Below, piece after piece: positions 15,000-19,967 of a DNA stretch of 19,967 bases. The position numbers and the translations under genes are program-made. The notes beneath the pieces are model-generated. The model saw nothing but the letters and a program-made list of their open reading frames with translations. It was not told the DNA's origin and ran no database searches. Origin of the DNA: CAIKZJ01 sp964626015 (GTDB taxonomy: Bacteria > Bacteroidota > Ignavibacteria > Tepidaquicellales > Tepidaquicellaceae); the NCBI GenBank assembly GCA_964626015.1, contig CAZVCC010000055.1, positions 1 to 19,967 on the forward strand, written 5' to 3'. Position 1 is the first letter of the stretch. Each line of letters begins with the position of its first letter.

Positions 15000-16484
15000 A
15001 TGAATAGATTATTACTGATAATACTGCTCTCAGCGTTTGTTTATTTGGGATTTAATGATAAGCCCGAAGTAAAATATGCAGGTGTTGAAAGGATAAAGTA
15101 TGAAAACCTTATTAAGACGGTTGAATATCTTGCCTCACCTGAATTAAATGGAAGGCTTGGCGGCAGTGAAGGATATTATAAGGCTGCATCATTCATGTCG
15201 GATGAGTTTAAGAAGCTTGGATTAAAGCCGATGGGTGATGACGGGTACTTTCAGAATTTTAATGTTGAGTACAATGAAATACTTGCTCCCTGTACGTTTT
15301 CTAAGGTAGATAAAGACGGTTCTCAGTTTGATTACAAGCTTGGTGTTGATTTTGTATGCAGGGGATTTACAGGTTCGGGGAATTTGAATACGGAGGTGGT
15401 CTTCATGGGATACGGGTTTTCAGAAAAGGAAAATGATTTTGATGAGTATAAGAATGTAGATGTGCGAGGAAAAATTGCAATAATGTTCAAACAGACACCC
15501 GACTGGAAGTTCGGAGATAGCAAATGGAATCAATCATTAAGGTACAGGGGGAAAATTGCTCAGGAAAAAGGAGCTCTGGGTATTATATTTGTGTCAAAAC
15601 CAAACGACAGATATCCGCAAAAGCCTATTGGAAGTGTAATGGACGGGGAGGGTGAGCAACTTGAGAATCTTCCGATGATACACGCTGACATTAAAGTTGT
15701 TGACCAGTTACTTGCAAATTCTGGAAGGAATTTAAAAGAGCTTCAAACACAAATAGATGAAAGCAAAAATCCTGCCTCTTTTAATACGAACCAGAAAGTT
15801 AAGCTTGAGGTGAATGCAAAATATATTAAAGAGAGAAAGACTATGAACGTTGCGGGACTTCTTGAAGGCAGTGATGAAAAGCTTAAGAATGAATATTTAG
15901 TAATAGGCGCTCATCTTGACCATGCAGGAGGACAGGCGGGCGAGATTTACTTCCCGGGGGCAAATGATAACGCATCGGGTTCGTCATCGGTTCTTGAAAT
16001 AGCAAGAGCATTTGTGGAATCTGGTGTAAAACCTAAGAGGTCAATATTGTTTATTCTTTTTTCAAATGAAGAATCAGGCTTGAATGGAGCGAGCTATTAT
16101 GCGGATAATCCTTTAGTACCGCTGGAGAAAACTGTGGCTATGTTTAATAATGACTGTATAGGACATGGAGACAGCATACAGATTGGAAACGGAAAAAGTG
16201 CACCGATACTCTGGCAGATAACCAATTCAATAGATTCAGTGAATACAAACACAATGATACCAAGGACATGGAATGGCGGGGGAGCTGATTCAGAGCCATT
16301 TCACAAGAAAGGTATTCCATGCCTGTATTTTGTTTCGTATTTTAGTTATACCCATCTTCATTTGCAAAGTGATAAACCCGAGACGCTTAATCCTGTGTTA
16401 TTTGAGAATATAAGCAGGCTTGGATATATGGCTGCTTATGAAGTGGCGATGGGTAATTACAGCAAAGAATCAATAATAAATTAG
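15000..16484 (+). CDS. exported M28 family zinc aminopeptidase
   Basis: A 494-residue peptidase with an N-terminal hydrophobic segment (about 2-17), a leading M28 portion (LASPELNGRLGGSEGYYKAASFMSDEFKKLG), an inserted PA-like domain (about 130-245), and the catalytic zinc domain after 280. The two-zinc site is complete: His305 in GAHLDH, Asp323 in GANDNASG, catalytic Glu357 and ligand Glu358 in SNEESG, Asp385 in FNNDCIG, and His454 in HLHLQSD. Enzymes of this build remove N-terminal amino acids from peptides in the periplasm or at the cell surface. It has no sorting domain, so it probably stays in the periplasm or is membrane-anchored. It follows the thioredoxin-fold gene by 9 bp and would logically finish degradation begun by the nearby subtilase. 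Confidence 0.92.
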   Translation: MNRLLLIILLSAFVYLGFNDKPEVKYAGVERIKYENLIKTVEYLASPELNGRLGGSEGYYKAASFMSDEFKKLGLKPMGDDGYFQNFNVEYNEILAPCTFSKVDKDGSQFDYKLGVDFVCRGFTGSGNLNTEVVFMGYGFSEKENDFDEYKNVDVRGKIAIMFKQTPDWKFGDSKWNQSLRYRGKIAQEKGALGIIFVSKPNDRYPQKPIGSVMDGEGEQLENLPMIHADIKVVDQLLANSGRNLKELQTQIDESKNPASFNTNQKVKLEVNAKYIKERKTMNVAGLLEGSDEKLKNEYLVIGAHLDHAGGQAGEIYFPGANDNASGSSSVLEIARAFVESGVKPKRSILFILFSNEESGLNGASYYADNPLVPLEKTVAMFNNDCIGHGDSIQIGNGKSAPILWQITNSIDSVNTNTMIPRTWNGGGADSEPFHKKGIPCLYFVSYFSYTHLHLQSDKPETLNPVLFENISRLGYMAAYEVAMGNYSKESIIN

Positions 16485-16491
16485 AATAGCT

Positions 16492-16521
16492 TTACTATTT
16501 AATATTTAGTAATATCTTTTT
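16492..16521 (+). terminator. weak AT-only hairpin after the M28 peptidase gene
   Basis: TTACTA (16492-16497) pairs with TAGTAA (16507-16512) around a 9-base loop, followed by TATCTTTTT. The stem has one G/C pair per arm, so efficiency is doubtful, but position and T-run fit a terminator. Confidence 0.35.
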
Positions 16522-16564
16522 ATCTTAATTGATAGTATAAATAACAAAACTTTAAAAATAAATT

Positions 16565-16570
16565 GGAGAG
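16565..16570 (+). promoter_or_regulatory. ribosome binding site of the propeller gene
   Basis: GGAGAG lies 3 bases before the ATG at 16574. It is a clear purine-rich site, rather close to the start, and fixes this start. Confidence 0.5.
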
Positions 16571-16573
16571 AAA

Positions 16574-17923
16574 ATGAAAAAGATCTTTACAATCCTGTTA
16601 TTATTAGTAACAGTATCAGTTTTTGCTCAGACTGCTCAATGGTCATTTGTAAGCTATTTGCCGGCACCTAATCCGCCGGTTAATTCAATTACAGTACCTA
16701 ATGCAAACACTGTATGGGTTGTTTGCGATGCCTCGGGCGGAGCGGCAAGAGTATACAAATCAACAAACGGCGGAGTGAACTGGCTTTTAAGAAACGGCGG
16801 TTTACCTGCAGTAAATGGTTATGCAATATTTGCTTTTGATACTACAACCGCATTTGTTGGAAATACTAACGGATCGTTATTCAAGACTACCAACGGCGGA
16901 TTCAACTGGACAAGTGTTTTAACGGTATCGGGTTCTTTCAGCAATGGTGTACACATGTTCAACACTAACTATGGTATTTATTCGGGTGACCCGACGGGTT
17001 CGGGAGTTCCATACCAATTCAGAATGACATCCGACGGTGGAAATACATGGGTATTAGCACCAAATGCTCCCATAGCTACGAGTGAATGGGGAGTAATTAA
17101 TGCATGGGACTGGACAGATTCATCCCATGTTTGGATTGGTTCAGCAAATACAGTTGCAAGTGCAACAACTGCCAAAGTTTATAGAACATCGACAGGTTAT
17201 TTCGGAACTTGGGGAAATACAGTAGTGACAGGCACCGGAGGTACTTCTGGATGCTACTATCAAGCGGTTGGGTTTGTTAATGCTACGAACGGTATGGTTG
17301 GTTCGAGCGGGGGTGATTTAAGAAAAACAACTGACGGCGGTGTTACATTTACTTCAGTAACTGCTCCTTGGACAGCAGGAACAGTTGCAGTAATAAACAT
17401 GAATGCATTGAAAGACGGTTCAAACACAATAAGGGTGACTGTTGCTGGTGATACGACAAGGATGTTCAGAACAACCAACCTTGGAACATCATGGATTAGA
17501 GAACCGTTACCGACAGAAGCAACGATAGGTCAGGTTCAGCATATTCAGTTCCTTTCTGCTAACGTTGGTTTCGCTGGTCTTGGTGCATCAGGCGGTATCG
17601 GAGGATTCATAAAATACTCAATACCGACAGGAATAACACCAATCAATAATAACGTACCTGCAGAATTCAGTTTGTCTCAGAACTATCCAAATCCGTTCAA
17701 TCCTTCAACGACGATTAAGTTTGCATTACCAAAATCGGGAAGCGTTACATTGAAGGTTTACAATACAATCGGCAAGGAAGTAGAAACTCTGATAAGTGAA
17801 GAAATGGGAGCGGGAGTGTATGAAGTAACGTTTGATGCTTCAAAGCTGAACAGCGGAATGTATTTCTACAGACTTAATTCGAATGGATTCTCTGAAACTA
17901 AGAGAATGATGCTTGTTAAATAA
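16574..17923 (+). CDS. secreted Asp-box (BNR/YCF48-like) propeller with T9SS sorting domain
   Basis: A 449-residue secreted protein. A signal peptide (about 1-19, VSVFAQ) is followed by a beta-propeller carrying at least five Asp-box-like turns of the form (S/T)xxxGxxW: STNGGVNW at 63-70, TTNGGFNW at 105-112, TSDGGNTW at 152-159, TTDGGVTF at 252-259 and TTNLGTSW at 300-307. Residues about 361-449 are the type A T9SS sorting domain: FSLSQNYPNPFNPSTTIKFA at 365-384, then KVYNTIGKEVETL and GMYFYRL. No sialidase catalytic Arg/Tyr/Glu set is evident, so I do not call it an enzyme; adhesion, glycan binding or a structural surface role is possible. Good ribosome binding site before the ATG and a strong terminator behind it. 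Confidence 0.88.
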   Translation: MKKIFTILLLLVTVSVFAQTAQWSFVSYLPAPNPPVNSITVPNANTVWVVCDASGGAARVYKSTNGGVNWLLRNGGLPAVNGYAIFAFDTTTAFVGNTNGSLFKTTNGGFNWTSVLTVSGSFSNGVHMFNTNYGIYSGDPTGSGVPYQFRMTSDGGNTWVLAPNAPIATSEWGVINAWDWTDSSHVWIGSANTVASATTAKVYRTSTGYFGTWGNTVVTGTGGTSGCYYQAVGFVNATNGMVGSSGGDLRKTTDGGVTFTSVTAPWTAGTVAVINMNALKDGSNTIRVTVAGDTTRMFRTTNLGTSWIREPLPTEATIGQVQHIQFLSANVGFAGLGASGGIGGFIKYSIPTGITPINNNVPAEFSLSQNYPNPFNPSTTIKFALPKSGSVTLKVYNTIGKEVETLISEEMGAGVYEVTFDASKLNSGMYFYRLNSNGFSETKRMMLVK

Positions 17924-17956
17924 ATTATCTAATAAATAATACATTAAATTTCATGG

Positions 17957-17983
17957 AGGGGCATCTTTAAAGGTGCCCCTTTT
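17957..17983 (+). terminator. Rho-independent terminator after the propeller gene
   Basis: AGGGGCA (17957-17963) pairs with TGCCCCT (17974-17980) and the inner CTTT/AAAG can extend the stem; TTTT follows. A GTG at 17973 that would extend the next gene lies inside this hairpin, which argues for the ATG at 18000 instead. Confidence 0.88.
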
Positions 17984-17999
17984 ATTTAAACACAAAATA

Positions 18000-19697
18000 A
18001 TGAACAGTACAAAATATTTAGTAATCGGTTTGTTTTTGTTTTCTTTATCGATGATGGGTTTTAATGACGTGTACGTACCAAAATATAAAATGGTCAACGA
18101 TGTTGTAATAAAAAGGAATGACGAGGCGCTATACATGAAAGGCATTATAAACATTAAGTTTAAGAATGACGTCGGTGGGTTTTCTGCAAAAGCTTTTAAT
18201 ATTGGGAAACTGGATAGGGTGCTTTCTGAGTTTTCAATATCAAAACTTGAACAGCGTCATCCTTTAAATCCTGTAATTGCTAAACGAATGATAGGTGATG
18301 AAGAGCTTGCAAAGGTTTTTGCTGTTTACTATACAGGGGGGATAGATCCGACAGAAGCCGCGAGAAAAATACTCGAAGAGAACAAAGATATTATTGAATG
18401 GGCAGAACCTGATTTTGTGTATGAGGCAGATTTTGTACCGAATGACCCTAATGCGGCAAGTCAGTACCATTTATCGAGGATAGCAGCTTACACAGCATGG
18501 GACATTTCGCAAGGCGATACGAGTGTAGTTTTAGGAATAGTGGATTCAGGCAGCGATCTTGACCATCCCGACCTTGCGGCAAACATAAAGTATAATTATG
18601 CAGAGATTCCAAATGATATGATAGATAATGATGGGAACGGATATATTGATGACTGGAGGGGTTGGGATTTCGCGGGACCGAACTATTTATCACTTTCAGA
18701 AGATAACGATCCGAATATAGTATCGTCATACTGTGAGCACGGGTCGCACGTATCAGGGTGTGCTTCGCAGGTGACAAATAATGGTGTTCACGGAGCAGGA
18801 ATAGGATTTAAATGTAAACTGCTAATAAGTAAACATGGTGCTGATAATGACAATACTGGAAGCGGCTATTCTTATGTTTACAACACAAACGCAGGGCTTA
18901 CATACTGCTATCAGAATGGTGCGAAAGTTATGAACTGCAGTTTTGGAGGTACAGCACCGAGCTCGTACACACAACTTGTGATTAACAATGCATGGGCGAA
19001 TGGAGTTATTACAGTTGCATCTGCCGGAAATGAGGGCTCGAATGCACCGAGATATCCTGCATCATATCAGAACGTTATTTCAGTTGCATCGACGACATCT
19101 TCGGATACGAAGTCCTGGTTCTCAAATTATCATTCGACAGTTGATGTCTGCGCACCGGGATCGAGCATTTTAAGTACATTGTATAATAATAATTATGCAT
19201 ACTTTGACGGAACATCAATGTCAGCACCAATTACATCAGGGACGGTTGCGCTCATACGTTCAAATTTCCCAAGTTATACACCTGAACAGGTTGTAACAAG
19301 GCTGCTGACGGGCTGTGACAGCATTTACAACATTAATCCGGGATATGTCGGGCTTCTGGGAGCTGGAAGAATAAATGCATTCAAATCTCTGCAGCCATTG
19401 ACATCGATATCACAAAACAGGCTGGAAGTACCTTCTGTATTCAAGCTTGGACAGAACTTTCCAAATCCTTTTAATCCAAGTACTAAGATAAATTTCTCTT
19501 TACCTAAATCGGGAGAAGTAAAGCTTACGGTTTATGATTCAAAAGGAAGTGAAGTAGAAACGCTTGTTAATGAAAACAAACAGGCAGGAAATTACACTGT
19601 CAGCTTCAATGCGTCGTTTCTTTCGAGCGGACTTTACTTTTACAAACTAACTTCTGGAGGTTATTCCGAGGTCAAGAAAATGACGTTCATAAAATAA
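18000..19697 (+). CDS. secreted subtilisin-like serine protease (S8) with T9SS sorting domain
   Basis: A 565-residue secreted protease. After an N-terminal hydrophobic segment (about 4-19) comes an inhibitor-type prodomain (about 45-145, ending IEWAEPDFVYEADFVPNDP), then the S8 catalytic domain with the triad Asp182 in IVDSGSDLDHPD, His247 in HGSHVSG and Ser406 in GTSMSAP, plus the oxyanion Asn344 in SAGNEG. Asp182 sits in DSG rather than the more usual DTG. The Asp/Asn-rich stretch 207-219 may bind calcium. Residues about 479-565 are the type A T9SS sorting domain (NFPNPFNP at 486-493, GLYFYKL at 544-550). It is expected to degrade extracellular protein after prodomain removal. I start it at ATG 18000; a GTG at 17973 lies within the preceding terminator. 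No Shine-Dalgarno site is seen. Confidence 0.93.
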   Translation: MNSTKYLVIGLFLFSLSMMGFNDVYVPKYKMVNDVVIKRNDEALYMKGIINIKFKNDVGGFSAKAFNIGKLDRVLSEFSISKLEQRHPLNPVIAKRMIGDEELAKVFAVYYTGGIDPTEAARKILEENKDIIEWAEPDFVYEADFVPNDPNAASQYHLSRIAAYTAWDISQGDTSVVLGIVDSGSDLDHPDLAANIKYNYAEIPNDMIDNDGNGYIDDWRGWDFAGPNYLSLSEDNDPNIVSSYCEHGSHVSGCASQVTNNGVHGAGIGFKCKLLISKHGADNDNTGSGYSYVYNTNAGLTYCYQNGAKVMNCSFGGTAPSSYTQLVINNAWANGVITVASAGNEGSNAPRYPASYQNVISVASTTSSDTKSWFSNYHSTVDVCAPGSSILSTLYNNNYAYFDGTSMSAPITSGTVALIRSNFPSYTPEQVVTRLLTGCDSIYNINPGYVGLLGAGRINAFKSLQPLTSISQNRLEVPSVFKLGQNFPNPFNPSTKINFSLPKSGEVKLTVYDSKGSEVETLVNENKQAGNYTVSFNASFLSSGLYFYKLTSGGYSEVKKMTFIK

Positions 19698-19710
19698 GTC
19701 CATGAATATG

Positions 19711-19744
19711 TGTTACCCTGTCCTTGACGGCAGGGTAACATTTT
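19711..19744 (+). terminator. Rho-independent terminator after the subtilase gene
   Basis: TGTTACCCTG (19711-19720) pairs perfectly with CAGGGTAACA (19731-19740) around a 10-base loop, followed by TTTT. It begins 13 bases after the stop codon. Confidence 0.92.
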
Positions 19745-19771
19745 CAAGCATATCTATATTTTTTCAAGCAT
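19741..19771. repeat. short direct repeat TTTTCAAGCAT
   Basis: The 11-mer TTTTCAAGCAT occurs at 19741-19751 and again at 19761-19771, 20 bp apart. The first copy starts at the T-run of the terminator. With only two copies it could be a duplication remnant or chance. Confidence 0.5.
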
Positions 19772-19799
19772 TTCTTAAAGATATAACAATACTATTTGC

Positions 19800-19931
19800 T
19801 GCCAAGCCAAGCTATTGCATCTTAACAAGTTCAGCCAAGTTTATACCAGTATAAGGCAAATATGAACGTTAAATAAACGTAATATTAACGTATGATTAGC
19901 GTGTGATTAATGTCCTGTTTTCCGCAAGCTA
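19800..19931. repeat. 11-nt periodic degenerate tandem array
   Basis: The clearest part is four contiguous 11-base units at 19866, 19877, 19888 and 19899 with consensus ACGTATGATTA; successive units agree at 8, 9 and 9 of 11 positions. The same 11-base spacing continues more loosely on the left, where GCCAAG recurs at 19801 and 19834 (33 bases apart), and on the right to about 19931. It is non-coding, lies past the subtilase terminator and resembles the array at 6341-6465 in period and base distribution but not in sequence. Confidence 0.55.
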
Positions 19932-19967
19932 TCATCCACCAAAAATAAACACATATATTATTAGTAG

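Noticed and set aside
17973..17999. Upstream GTG start for the subtilase
   Set aside because: It lies inside the preceding Rho-independent terminator and adds nine residues before a normal Met-Asn-Ser-Thr-Lys leader at 18000.
19741..19931. CRISPR array at the right edge
   Set aside because: The direct repeats are 11 bases long with no spacers of constant length and no cas gene is present in the window.
1..19967. Mobile element, prophage or defence system
   Set aside because: No transposase, integrase, phage structural, nuclease or reverse transcriptase gene is visible; all genes fit chromosomal families with similar base composition.

Overview
The window reads as an ordinary chromosomal segment of a low-GC member of the Bacteroidota/Chlorobiota group, most likely Ignavibacteria or a close relative. 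The main evidence is three secreted proteins that end in the same ~85-residue C-terminal domain with an N(F/Y)PNPFNP motif, which is the type A sorting domain of the type IX secretion system (T9SS) in the form common in Ignavibacteria. An outer-membrane DUF5686 protein, several genes without a Shine-Dalgarno sequence, and upstream sites resembling the Bacteroidota promoter (TTG, about 20 bp, TAnnTTTG) agree with this. The assignment is inference; no rRNA or other marker is present.

Layout. 1-272: non-coding, with degenerate CTCCGTG/CTCTGTGGT repeats. 273-1989: methionine-salvage isomerase mtnA, followed 1 bp later by a class II aldolase-family gene. 2115-3365: a radical SAM enzyme of unknown substrate with a second Cys cluster. 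3376-4200 (minus): a family 2 glycosyltransferase of the lipopolysaccharide-core type. 4356-5984 (minus): phenylalanine 4-monooxygenase and a short-chain dehydrogenase, probably one operon. 5985-6621: a 637-bp gap between divergent genes, holding an 11-nt periodic degenerate array. 6622-7988: ribosomal protein L25 and peptidyl-tRNA hydrolase, separated by a strong terminator. 8163-10343: a membrane proton-pumping pyrophosphatase with the K+-independent signature. 10444-13445: rsmG overlapping a DUF5686 outer-membrane gene. 13567-19697: an export-oriented run of five genes (CXXCH protein with sorting domain, thioredoxin-fold protein, M28 peptidase, Asp-box propeller with sorting domain, subtilase with sorting domain). 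19698-19967: terminator, then a second 11-nt periodic array.

Functionally the window mixes housekeeping (translation, rRNA methylation, pyrophosphate energetics), small-molecule metabolism (5'-methylthioadenosine salvage, aromatic amino acid hydroxylation) and envelope/secretome genes, the last probably serving extracellular protein degradation. I saw no mobile element, CRISPR array, tRNA, rRNA, prophage or defence system. The least-explained signals are the two 11-nt periodic arrays, the CTCTGTG repeats at the left edge and the radical SAM enzyme.
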